From positions 25,934-89,933 of the forward strand of contig MU266438.1 of the NCBI GenBank assembly GCA_021014945.1: a stretch of 64,000 nucleotides of DNA, in the 5' to 3' direction. The notes below the pieces were generated by a model. That model was not told the origin of the DNA and searched no databases. It saw only the letters and a list, made by a program, of their open reading frames with translations. Source of the DNA: Leucogyrophana mollusca. Lineage: Eukaryota; Basidiomycota; Agaricomycetes; Boletales. Every line of letters begins with the position of its first letter. Positions within the stretch are counted from its first letter, which is position 1. The translations under genes were made by a program, and so were the position numbers. Of this stretch, positions 47,201 to 58,195 are shown one piece after another.

Positions 47201-49499
47201 AAACGTGGACTTCGTGGTGCTTCCCTACATACTAAGCACCGCTTTGCGGTGTTCGCAATCGCATTCATCTTGACAATACTCGGTATCCCTCGGCCAAAGA
47301 GCAACTCCTTTTCAGGTGGGATCACCGACTATGCGCTACATAACGTGCGGGTCTCTCGATCTTTCATAGACAAGTGGAACTCTACTCGCGACCGCAAGAG
47401 AGCATCCGCGAAAGCGTCTCCGGCGACATTCGCGTGCAATTTACTTTCATTTGTCCTCCCTGCACTCTCTGGATCCGACCTCAGACGACTACTTACTGTG
47501 GTCTTCTCTGCTTCTTCTTCGCTTGAGAACCTTACGACACAAGTGTTGGTTCTGTCTACAGTTCGCGGCCTCGCGGTGCCAGGACTTGGGCGAGAACAGG
47601 CGTTACAAATCATACAGGACGCGAGGGCTTCAAGTTGGCACCGACAAGTCGTAACCATCGACGCGATCAAAGCCTACAGACCGCCCGACGCCAAGGTTTA
47701 CGTGTTGCACCTACTATCGTTCAGCCAAGAGCAGCGTGCCGCACAAGAGGACAGAATGCAGATCGATGACGCCCATGACGGCGACGATAGCGATCTCGTC
47801 TTTAGTGAAGGCAGTAGCGATATCGCCCTTAGCGAAGACGGTAGCGACGCTATGATGGCGCAGGTGTTGGAGTCGGCTCAATCTGGTCCGGCCATCAAAA
47901 TGTCCACACAAAAGATGTTCATCCAGCTTCTTGCACCACTATTTCGGCAAGGGGTGCTGGATGGCGGAGTTCTCATGGGATATGCCCAATCTGGCCTTCT
48001 TGAAGTCCCCGCTGCAATCACATCATGTGTCGTCAAGACCGTTGCCGAAATAGCGGTGACCACTTTCGTGATCACAAGTGGGAACGGCGACAGTGCATGG
48101 GCCGTGCTGTCTCCGTTCGTTGGGATTGCTCAGCGGCTGGATGAAAGGTCGCCGTTATTGCCAAACACGTGGGATCTTGCTCGTACAGGTTCTGGTCCAA
48201 TGCCTGTCATTAGCGAGGAGCGACCTGTGGCGACTGCCTTGCTCGAGTATGGACAATCGTCCATGTCTCCATGCGTCAGGAAGGCCTGGGCGCAGTCGGT
48301 TGTCGATCCCATTTTGACTGGACACTTAGCAGAGAGAACGTTGTGGTTGAAGTGTGCAGTGGCTCGAGAGTCAGGCCCGGTTGACCTCCAGGAGTCGATG
48401 GTGGCTTCATATGGCGACGGAATTCCCTTCCCCGCAGTCGTCAAGCGGTTTGCACCATATGTCGAATCTGATGTTTGGAAGGCATCGGAGAATCGTGCTG
48501 TCGGATATCTGTTCCGAGATAGATGCCAGAACCTACACGATTTGGTCGCCGCAAATCATCCAAAGGGCTGGGAGAGTGAATTGTACGGAAAGTCTCTCAT
48601 TTCATTGACGTGGTTTGCGATCAAGGAAGGATCTTCGAGTCCCGTTCTCGCCACGATGGCGAACACCGCCCAAGACTCTAGCATTTCGGAGATTCCCAGG
48701 GATAGAGCGATCGGTACACTCTTGCGTGTTGGATTCACGATGCTTTCTCCTGAAAACATGTTGAAGCCAATCAGTCATCCGCCTGGACGTCCATTCGCCC
48801 CATTCATGGATTTCCTTGCCCGTCACATGACATCTGCCAGAGACGCGCAAACGGAACGTTTGCTCGTGTGCTACCTAGGCAAGGCGGAAGAACATGAGTT
48901 GCGGCTGTCCGAGGACAAGGTTCATGGAGGGGCTTGTTACTGGCGACTCATTGTGATCCTGAAGGCAAGTGAACCGTATCAATCTCGGTACAGAACAGAA
49001 TTCATTTTATCGAATTCAGCTTTTGCTGGCGCGCTTTCGAGCAGAGGTCTGCTCCCCGGTGGAATCTCCCTCTGGGAGGAAATATGCAGAGGACGTGGCC
49101 AGCATTGCAACCATTTTAGTGGAGAAAGGATGGCGTCATGCGAACTTCCCATATCAATACCACCCCTTCCTGCAATGCGCTAAACTACCTGCGAACGAGA
49201 TCATCGCTTCCAGCCGCGAGCTCACGCTTTCCCCACTCTGTCCAAGCGAACCTGGTGCCCTACGAAGCATGTTTTTAGAAGCTGCGGCCGCACTTCTCCA
49301 AGCCAACAAACAGGCAGTCAAGCACTCAGCAACGGCTACTCGGGCTTTGGAGGGATTGATGAACGAATGGAAAAATGCCTCTGACGGTGCTCTCGCGTGG
49401 CTGGCAGTGGCTTGGGAAGAGCTCGCCGCTGCCGATCTACTCCATGTAGTCAGGCGGCGACGTGAGTGGGGGTCAGAAAGCAGCAGTATGTACTTATAA
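44218..49499 (+). CDS. Very large unrecognised protein, 1,725 residues
   Basis: Three exons (44218-46282, 46332-48964, 49020-49499) give 1,725 residues. The start at 44218 (MADNLYAGKMSPMS) is preferred over the open frame extending back to 44047, whose composition is not protein-like. The protein is almost wholly alpha-helical with regular Leu spacing, suggesting stacked HEAT/ARM-like repeats. Low-complexity is limited to one acidic Asp/Ser stretch at about residues 1155-1200 (DDAHDGDDSDLVFSEGSSD). No membrane segment, signal peptide or catalytic motif is seen. The clean long exons show that it is under coding constraint. I do not recognise the family; a scaffold role is only a guess. Its second intron (48965-49019) begins GCAAGT, a consensus GC-AG intron. 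A downstream intron near the stop cannot be excluded. Confidence 0.88.
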
Positions 49500-49639
49500 T
49501 AAACCACAGCAATCGCTTTTCTTGTTCAAAATACCATAGCTACTTGTTCTGTTCTGAATGCTGTCTGGTAAGCCCCCCATAGGGCCTCAGGCCTCAAGGT
49601 CGCACCTGTACAGGGTTTAATTGGGTCAGCGTAGTTTCT

Positions 49640-49980
49640 CTAGTACACTAAGCTACTGTATGATCGATTGGTCCAGTCGTAATGCTGGGGATGGTACATA
49701 ATCGACAACTTCCAGTTACGCGCGCAGACAATCCAGTGCCGAATTGTGGCAAGATGCTTTTGAGCTCTTGGTGAACTCCGATAAAATTTACTATAAACTG
49801 AGGACCACAGGTCTGGTGTGGATGTGGATCGGCGACAGACTTGAGAGAGCTCAGAGCAGCAACGTGCTTGCGAAGGATGGGTCGCGCAGTATTCAAGAGT
49901 ATTCATCGTTTGGGAGGCAGGGTTTGAATATCTCTGGAGAAGCTCGAGAAGACATGTTCTCAGGCTGAAGCAGTACACCA
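49640..49980 (-). pseudogene. F-box gene fragment, frame-broken
   Basis: On the minus strand a segment reads SPEIFKPCLPNDEYS then stop in one frame. A second frame continues with SELSQVCRRSTSTPDLWSSVYSKF. These are the two halves of the F-box typical of agaric F-box proteins, displaced by a frameshift and with no following domain. It ends after about 50 further residues (WIVCARNWKLSIMY). Near-identical CAGGGTTTAATT blocks flank it at about 49613 and 49980. This is most likely a relic of an expanded F-box family. Confidence 0.6.
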
Positions 49981-50221
49981 GGGTTTAATTCAGTGTACAG
50001 TTTCTCGGGAGAGTCCGATTCAAATCTGGACTACATATTGCCCGAGCCACAGTCGCTCAGAATCTGGATAACTGGTCAACCGTGACGAGGTTACCAGTGG
50101 ACTACAAAACATATAAGTACTATTGACCTTTCTTACACCTGGACCGCAATTACAGGTTCTCAAGAACACTTCCAGTAGTGTGGCATTCACTGGGCGCAGC
50201 GTCGTCGAGCCGATATAAGCC

Positions 50222-53200
50222 ATGTCTTCATTTCCCAAAACAAAGTTGAAGGCAGCGCGGGATGCCATTGGAAAGAAACAGTATGAATCCGCCCGTGATG
50301 CTGCTGCCCAAGTCCTTGACTATGAGCCCGACAATTACAACGCGTACGAAGTCCCATTCTGAAAACACGAGGAATCCAACGCTAATCTATCAACTATCTC
50401 GGTAGCCATGTCTTTCTTGGTGTCGCATATCTCGAGCTTGGAGAGAACGAAAAAAGCGAGCAAGTAAACTTCTGGGGCGCGAAAATGTTACGTCCACGAT
50501 CTGATCTTTGGCGGTGATAGTTTTATCGTAAGGCCATCGAACTGAAGCCAGATCAGATCCTAGCATGGCAGGTGTGTCAAGTGTTGTCCACTTCAGGCTT
50601 TTAGTGAACTCGTCGGTATACTGTAGGGTATTTCGAAACTCTACGAACAAACGCGCAGATGGGACGAGCTGGCAGAGTCCTTGGGACACATGATGTCCAT
50701 TTTCTCCGATAGGTCTGTATAACTACTCCCTCGTGTGATGGTGCTAAACAGCCTCCATCCAGTAATGACGCAACAAAATGCGCTGAAGCTCTGCAGAGAT
50801 TGATCGACATTCGCCGCGACCATGGGACCCGCCAACAGGCGAGTGCGTAGCACAGGCTTTTCACCTCACCTTGACATACCCCCTTAAGGTCGTGCAAGCC
50901 CTTAAACTCATTCTCCCGCAATCGCCGTATTACACAGTCCTCTCGAATTTACCTCCGCCAGATCCTACGAACCCGACCTCAACTTCAACGTTTTCTACTC
51001 AAGCAGCTATACATAACTCCCTTCCAACAATAGAAGAAATCATCGCCCTGACACAAATTTACGAAGAAGGGACCATAAAAAGTGAATTTGACAAGCGGAG
51101 AACGCGTTTAGGGGGACCCAGCCCAGACCAGTTACGAAAAGATATCGGCAAAGAAGTATGGGGGTCCTCCGAGGTTTGTCTACTTTCCGGACTTCGTTCA
51201 GAACTTGTTTATCGGTCTCTCGCTAGTTACCCAGCCTCTACAACGAGATTCTCAACCATCCAAGTACCTCTGACGAACTGCGCCGCTCGACCGAGTCAAA
51301 ACTGGTCCGTTTCAAGCAGCAATATTATTTTTCTCTGCCATCCGCAGATCCAGAGAAAGCCAAGATCGGGTCGGAGCTCGACGATTTAGTCACTGGTATG
51401 GTCACCATCGGCATCCCCGACGAACTTGCATGGTCGATATTTCTAGAAGGAAAAGATACTGATACCATTGGTAAGCCTTTTTCGAAGGGAGAAATGCGAG
51501 GCTAACATTTTTCTTATGAATAGAAGGATACGGTGCTCCCTACCTTCGACAATACATAGAACTTTTCCCTACCACACCCTTTGCAAAAATATTGAGCGGT
51601 TACTTCATATACAATGGTATTCAAGTATCAGACGAGGGAGATAGCGATGATGAAGCCAGAAAGCCCACTGAGGTTGACGCTGTCGACCCCTATGACACGA
51701 TTCTTGTGAGTAATTTTGTCGAACTTTCAGAGCTATAGCCCTTAATCCAATCCCAGGATGCGTTCGCTGCTCTCCCGGATTCCATTATCGCAAATCGCAT
51801 CGCAGCAGATACGTACCTCCGCGAGCTCGATTACCAGAGTACCATCAAGGTCGCGGAAAGCGGGCTGGAGCTTCTCAGGAGACATGAGTCGAACGCTGGT
51901 CGAAAGCTTAAACAGTGAGTGGACAATTTACTTCCCAGAACGTGATTCTCATCGCTTTGCCAGAGTGCGCAAGGCTTTCAATGTCGTTCTGGCTACATCG
52001 CTGGTGCATTTATTCCCGCCGAAACATCACCCTCGCGCTATCCGGCTCTTAGACGACGTGCTCTCACTGGATCCTGATAACGTTGACTGTCTGATCAGCC
52101 GGGGCTATGTTCTCCAGAGTGCCGAAAAATGGGAAGAAGCTGAGAGTTTGTTCGCCAAAGCCGATGCGTTGATTCCGGACGACCTGGAAAAAGGACTTCG
52201 CGCGAAAGAAGAGCGCGCTTGGTGCCATAGTCGAACTCAGTTGACAGAGGGGATGAATCTTTTGAAAGGCGTACTCGATACTTTGAATGGCCTCGACGAT
52301 CGTGATCCAGATAAAGCTCGATGTCTCTGGAGGATCGGCAAGTGTTGTTGGGATGCGGGAGGTCAGATACCTGTGCTCCAGGCGCCCTTCAGTGCTGAGT
52401 ATCCCCACGATTCCAGATGACAGTCGCGAAGAAGCATTTGCGTGTTTCATCAAGTCACTCAAATATAACAGCACCTATGCCCCGTCGTACACCTCGCTTG
52501 GTATTTACTATACGGAGCACGCCTCCCCTCCCGACCCCACCCGTGCCTCCAAATGCTTCCAGAAGGCCTTTGAGCTCGATCCCCGCGAGGCAGATGCAGC
52601 GCGGAGACTTGCAGAAGGGTTCGCGGAGGAGCGAGAGTGGGATCTGGTCGAGGTTGTTGCTCGTAGAACTATTGAAGGAGAGGGTGGCTTGGATGCTGGG
52701 ATCCAGGATGGGAACACTGTCGCCTCTCGGAGATTCCTGCCGACTAACGCGTGGGCTTGGAAAGCTCTCGGTGTCGTCGAATTGGTAAGAGCATGTGGAG
52801 CATACTTGCACTCCGCAACTTCTAAATATACCCCCTAGACCCGAAGGAACTACGCTCCATCCATTGAAGCCTTTCAAGTAGCTCTCAGAGCGGACCCCGA
52901 TGACCAGCTTTCCTGGCTCCGCCTAGGTGAAGCGTATAGCAAAGCGGGCCGTCACGCTGCAGCATTAAAGGCGCTCGGGCGTGCCCAGGAACTGCGACCC
53001 GACGACTGGGTTTGCACGTTCTTCACAGCAGAGGTGCAAAGGCAGATGGGCAAGCTTAGCGAAGCTCTCACTTCATTCCAATCCATACTTGACGCACGGC
53101 CTGCCGAAGTGGGTGTCTTGATCTCGGTCGCTCAGACGTACCTCGATCTGGCTCGTCATGAGCGCTTCACTGGCTTTGGCGCCAGAGCAGAACAGTCATT

Positions 53201-55272
53201 TCTATCATGCGTTGAGACCAGTCTGCACGCGATTGCGGAGAGCCCTGGATATCGTGGCGTTGCTTGGAAGATCGCGGCAGATGCTTTATTCGGCCTGTCA
53301 AGCTCTTCATCTTTCACCGACCAGGGCGGAATTCGTGCTATCTTGAATGAAGTATCTACACTGGTTTTTCAACATAGCAGCACACGCCTCTCGCAGGTCT
53401 TCAAACTGATCCCTGTAGGAGCGGAGGACACTTTGAGTGGACTGCACGCCCTGCAGGTCGCTCTCGCCGCTTACGACTATCGCATCACTGTTGGCTCGAC
53501 GGAAGACGCAGCGGCAAGTAGCTCATGGTTCGATCTCGGGGTGGCGTTGCATTACTGGGCAATCAGGGCGCCACCCTCAGATCAAAACCAGCCTGCATCT
53601 GACGCAGCAGCGACTTTTGTCATCGAAGCACTTAAAAAGGATCCCAGCAATGCCACTTTTTGGACTGCTCTGGGTGACATCCATTTCGTCGCAAAACCAA
53701 AAGCCGCACAACACGCTTACATCAAGGCTCTGGATGTGGATCCCAAGGTGGGCTGTATCGTAGGAACACGCCACAACATTGTCTGACCATCCACCTGCAG
53801 AGCGTGGTAGCGTGGACGAACTTAGGCCTTCTGTGCCTATATCATAACGACTTGGAGCTGGCCAATGAAGCCTTGTACAAGGCTCAGGTGCTTGATCCTG
53901 ACTATACTATCGCGTGGGTTGGTCAGGCGCTAGTCGCAACCGCCAACGGAGATAGTTCTGATGCACGCACTCTGCTTGAGCACGCAGTGAGCCTTACCGC
54001 TGACGTTGTCAGTATTTTCATTGGAAATTCTCGTAAATATACTAAATTTGTTCTTAAGCCGATGGCGGACTTCGAGTTCGCTTCACGCGTGTTCTCGTCT
54101 CTCACCAAAGCAGCTCAAGTTCGGACTACAACGGAGGATGCCCTCTTCCCAGCTTTCTTCGTCCTCGATCGTTATGCCAAGCGCTGCCCTTCCGATGCTT
54201 GTGCTCTGCATCTCTTCGGACTGGTATGTGAGCGGCTCGGTAAGCTCGACCTGAGCGCCGACTACATCACTCGGGCCATTGCCCTACTAGAGGCATTGTA
54301 CGAAGAAAATGAGGACACGGTTGTCGAACGACAGTTTACCATTGCGCATACCAACCTTGCACGTGTCCGGATTAGTATACAGGACTATGCTGGGGCTCTC
54401 GAATCATTTGAAAGCGCCCTCGGGCTACTGCCAGAGTCTGTCGAGGACGATACGGTTCGGGTGCTGCGTGTTCAAGCACAGTTTGGATGTGGCCTGGCGA
54501 ATTTTAAGATGGGCGATTTGCAGTCCGCGCTGACTGCGTTTCAAAACGCTCTCGACAGCGCCAGCGAGAATCTCGTGCTGCGAGGCCAAGTCACTGTACT
54601 CCTAGCACAGACGATGTGGGCAATCGGTACGGAAGACTTCCGAGAGTCTGCAAAGGCGCTTTTGCTTGAATGGTGCGCTTTTCATGTCCCTCCCAGATCA
54701 TGGAACTAACATATTGTTATTCAGCATCACCTCGGATCCTGAGAATCTGCTCGCCATTAACACCCTTGCTGGGATGGGCATCTTAACGGAAGACGATGGC
54801 CTCGTCGATGCCGCACTTTCAGAAATCCAGTCGCTCCCGATCGAGCGAAGACAGGAGCTCGATCCCCAAAGAGATGTGACCTACCTGCTCGTACAACATT
54901 ATCTTGGTCAGGTACGTGGCATCGTCAAAGCTCTGATGTAGCCCAGTGCTTAGGCACTGGTTACAGGGAGACACTGTGGAAGCACTCCGTACCGCTCAAA
55001 AAGCGCTCTTCGTTGAGCCTTCCAGTTCCGAGGTTAGACGCGAGGTCGCGTCTTTGACCCTACAGCACGGAGACCGCCCATCCGCGCAGGCACTGCTCGC
55101 TGTAAAGTTAGACGACAACATCATAGACGAGCGTGAGGCCCTGGCGCTGTCGGCCATCGCAGATGAAGGAGCTGAGTCGTTGAGGAGTGCCCAGAGAGCT
55201 GTTATGCTTGCACCTGGAAGACAGCAGAACTGGCAGACGCTAGCATATGTACGAGCGCGTGATGTACGATAG
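50222..55272 (+). CDS. SKI3: Ski complex TPR scaffold subunit Ski3
   Basis: A multi-exon gene of about 1,400 residues built almost entirely from tetratricopeptide repeats. Exon 1 is 50222-50343 (SARDAAAQVLDYEPDNYNA), followed by small exons giving HVFLGVAYLELGENEKSEQ, FYRKAIELKPDQILAWQG and ISKLYEQTRRWDELAESL. TPR patterns recur throughout, for example TRASKCFQKAFELDPREADAARRLAEGF, AALKALGRAQELRPDDW and SKVRAELDEL-like linkers. The order and acidic insertion (SDEGDSDDEARKPTE region) match fungal Ski3/TTC37. Ski3 scaffolds Ski2 and Ski8 and threads mRNA into the cytoplasmic exosome for 3'-5' decay. The stop at 55272 follows AYVRARDV; a last small exon could exist. Exon borders in the middle are only partly resolved. 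Confidence 0.92.
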
Positions 55273-55442
55273 CTTTCTAGCTAATTCCGAATTGATTCCT
55301 GGCATTAGCAATCAATCATGCACATATAATACAATTTTCTGACGGATCAGTCGACGCGCCATGGAACCGAGAGCTCACGGCAGTTATGCATGAGGTATCC
55401 AACCAACCCTACTCTTCCATGCAATCTGTGACGGATCTTGCT

Positions 55443-55957
55443 TCATCGTTTCCCTTGATTTGCGGCCTCTGTAATGCGAAAGAGGCCAAAATGAGAACCA
55501 GACCAGAGGAGGAGCAGAAGTGTCCTGCGTACCTCTCCGCGTGGCGTCCTCTAGAAGTTGCGTATCGACGTGCTCAGCAGGAAGCTGGACGTACCTCACG
55601 ACAGACCCACGGATGAAGCAGTTTTTCACTGCCATCTGCAGAACAAAAATCAGTGTCACGAAGTATCGTAGGATGCGATATTGCTCACCATGTGAGGGTG
55701 TCTCGTCTCATCCAGAACCTTGATTGCGTCCAAACGGATGTTCAGGAATCTAGTGCAAGGGTTTAAGGGGTGGCAGTCAGATTGAGATACGGGCTTGGTG
55801 ACTGACTGGTCGACTGATTTTAGCACGCCAGTGATTGAGAGGTCATTCTTGAGCTCGACTGTGACCTGTTGATCCGTGAGGGTTTTGAAGACGGAAAATA
55901 TAAGCTTTATACGGGGATGAGCGATGCACAGACTGAGATTTTTAGATATCCTACCAT
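55443..55957 (-). CDS. LSM2: U6 snRNA-associated Sm-like protein LSm2
   Basis: Five exons (55955-55957, 55807-55904, 55689-55749, 55533-55635, 55443-55468) give 96 residues, the usual length. The first coding exon is just the ATG codon, followed by a 50-nt intron. The spliced protein shows the Sm1 motif (LTDQQVTVELKNDLSITGVLKSVDQ, written here across the exon 2/3 border) and the Sm2 motif (VKNCFIRGSVVRYVQLP). It ends in DATRREAANQGKR, all diagnostic of LSm2. The protein belongs to the LSm2-8 ring that binds U6 snRNA in the nucleus and the LSm1-7 ring that promotes decapping in the cytoplasm. The gene is too fragmented to appear as an open frame. It faces SKI3 tail to tail, 170 bp apart. Confidence 0.95.
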
Positions 55958-56180
55958 GGCTGCTAGCTTAAGCAGATAGCTGTTTGGAAGAGAGTACGGG
56001 CCGCGCCTATACAGTATTAATATACAGACATCAATAGTCACGGTCAGTCCGAGCCTGCGTTTGCCTCTCCGCCATACGTTGCTCGTTGGGTTTTGCGCAA
56101 ATACATTCCAAATTACAGTCTCAATTGCTACACTAGCGCAAGCGTGTTTACTCGCGTATCAAGAACCCACTCGCTGGCCA

Positions 56181-57791
56181 TCACTCAAATTCCGACATGT
56201 CGAAGTTATAGACGAAGTGCTAGTGATTCCTGCTGTCAGCACACCGTAACAGCGACATCTGCACTTGAGTTGATTATTCACCTTGTATAAGCTCATGACT
56301 TTGACCACCCAGGCTTCTAAGTGATAGATTTTCTTGTTACCCATACGCATTCGACATTCCTAAGATGCATTAGATTGCGTAAAGATACGAGGGTGATAAG
56401 CTCACATAGAAGGCAGCCCAGTGCATGATATCAGCCTTTAGGCTCTCGTCGACTCTCTCAACTACACGTTCAGCGACAGTCTATGCGGACCGTCATTAAT
56501 ATCAGGGGCAGGGTAGCGTTTTCCACTGAAGACAGACCTTCAGGATCACGGTCGGTGGTATACAGTGGCTCAAAAGCTCGTAAAATTTCGCTCTTACTTC
56601 CATCACCCGCGCTGGCGTCTGCTCTTGGACAATCAGATCAGCGACCTTGTGGCAATACGTCTCCCAGTCTGGTTTGGCTATCGACAGCGGACCTGACAGG
56701 TCTGGGCTGGGATAATCGAATGAGTAAAATCGTCCGGAGCTCGGTAGAATGCTTACGATTGCATCTTGAGCGCCTCAAATACAAGGAGGGCTTTGCGCAT
56801 GTTTCCCCCAGAGTCCTCGGCAATCTGTTGGGAAGCCTCGGGTGGGAGATCAAACTTGAGCTTTTTAGCAACATGTTCTAGCACGGTTTGCATCTATGCA
56901 CCGGTCACAGATCTCGTTAAATTGATGAGGTATAGGGTATAGTCATGCTCACCTCTTCCGGGGTTGGCGCTGCAACTCGCATAAGGAGGCATCGACTTTT
57001 GATGGGTGCAATTAGTCTGCTCGTGCTGTTCGCACATAGTATTATCCGCATGTTGGACATGTATTTCTCCATAGTTCTTCGAAGGGCGGCTTGAGCATCA
57101 CGAGAAAGTGAGTCTGCTTCATTTATGATGACCACTGAGTCGCGGTCAGGCCCGTCACACGCTGTACAGAACAAGTGGTGCTGACCTTTGAATCTCTGTT
57201 TTGCGTTAAGGTCCACTTGCTGTGTTTGTGCAATCTCCTTCAAGAGCTCCTGAATGACTACTCGATCGTAATTACCAGCTTCACTTTGGTGGAAGTCCAT
57301 TCAGAGATGCAGACAAAAAATCTGCATAATGTGAGCAGTCATACCTTGGTGTAATCTCAATGTGGAAGTTGCTCTGGACAATATTTATTTCCAGTTTCCG
57401 CTTGGATGGGGAAATGAACACTCGTTGATCTATTTTGAGCTGGTAGAGGATAAATTTTTGGGAGGAGAGTGTTGCGCGGTGTAACTCACTTTCTCGACGC
57501 CGGTTCCAAAGAGTTGCCTGAGTGTGCAGCTTATCCGCGTCTTCTTCCCTGCTCCAGATGGGCCATAGAACAACATGTGTGGAAAGTCACCCGAGGCTGC
57601 CTGGAATGACGGCGTAAGTTCCTATAACACGTCCAGACGTTGTACAATGGCTGACCAGGGACTTCAGGCGAGCTGACAAGCCTTCGTGATAGTGCAAGTC
57701 ATCCAGTGTTCTTGGTCTGAACTAGAGGCATAGTTCAGGCATATCCTTACGGAAAGACCGAAGAAAGTACCCTATCAACCCAGAGGGACAT
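56181..57791 (-). CDS. RFC3: Replication factor C small subunit (human RFC3, yeast Rfc5 type)
   Basis: A multi-exon gene of about 350 residues. Exon 1 (57771-57791) encodes MSLWVDR, then FRPRTLDDLHYHEGLSARL. The Walker A motif is GPSGAGKKT and the Walker B motif is VVIINEADSLS. Sensor 1 is NMRIILCANSTS and the SRC box is APIKSRCLLM. A distinctive DLNAKQRFK follows QTQQ. The C-terminal collar domain includes GNKKIYHLEAWVVKVMSLYK and ends in NFDMSEFE. Walker B has Asn in place of the first Asp, which is normal for this subunit. RFC loads PCNA onto primed DNA and takes part in checkpoint clamp loaders. The final acceptor was placed at 56216-56221 by the conserved C-terminus. Confidence 0.95.
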
Positions 57792-58195
57792 TGTGATCGT
57801 GAACAAGGAAAAGGCACGAACAGATGTAGCAAGCTCAAAGCAAGCCCAACTCCTGGCGTGACAGCAACGCGTCGCGATGAGTGTGTGACGTGTGTGTGAC
57901 ATCACGCGATGGTGTCACGCACTCCTTCCAGCGAGCCCCTAACCTCAAAACGCCAGTGCAGGATGCAGCCTGCTCGATGGTCTTATAGAATACTCACGCT
58001 CCCTGTGCTATACACAAAGTAAGGGTGGTCCAGCGCACCCGCGCGGAGACATTATATTCGATCTCGAGTCAGCCCCTTGTCTACTCTCAAAGCTTGTCAA
58101 AAGAAGATCCCTTGTTGTGCGGTTATCAGGTTTAATTCGCAATGATTTATATTCAGCGAGCCACAAGATGTCTGGAGCTAACCCCTTCGCGGACC
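57792..58195. other. Intergenic region, 404 bp
   Basis: No gene is seen. Repeated GTGTGAC/GTCACGC-type motifs occur at about 57876-57920 near the RFC3 start. They may be promoter elements, since similar GTGACG/CACGC boxes are common in fungal promoters, but no function is shown. Confidence 0.45.

Noticed and set aside
57876..57920. GTGTGAC/GTCACGC cluster as a defined operator
   Set aside because: Copies are few and imperfect, and no matching regulator site is known to me; listed only as a note on the intergenic region.
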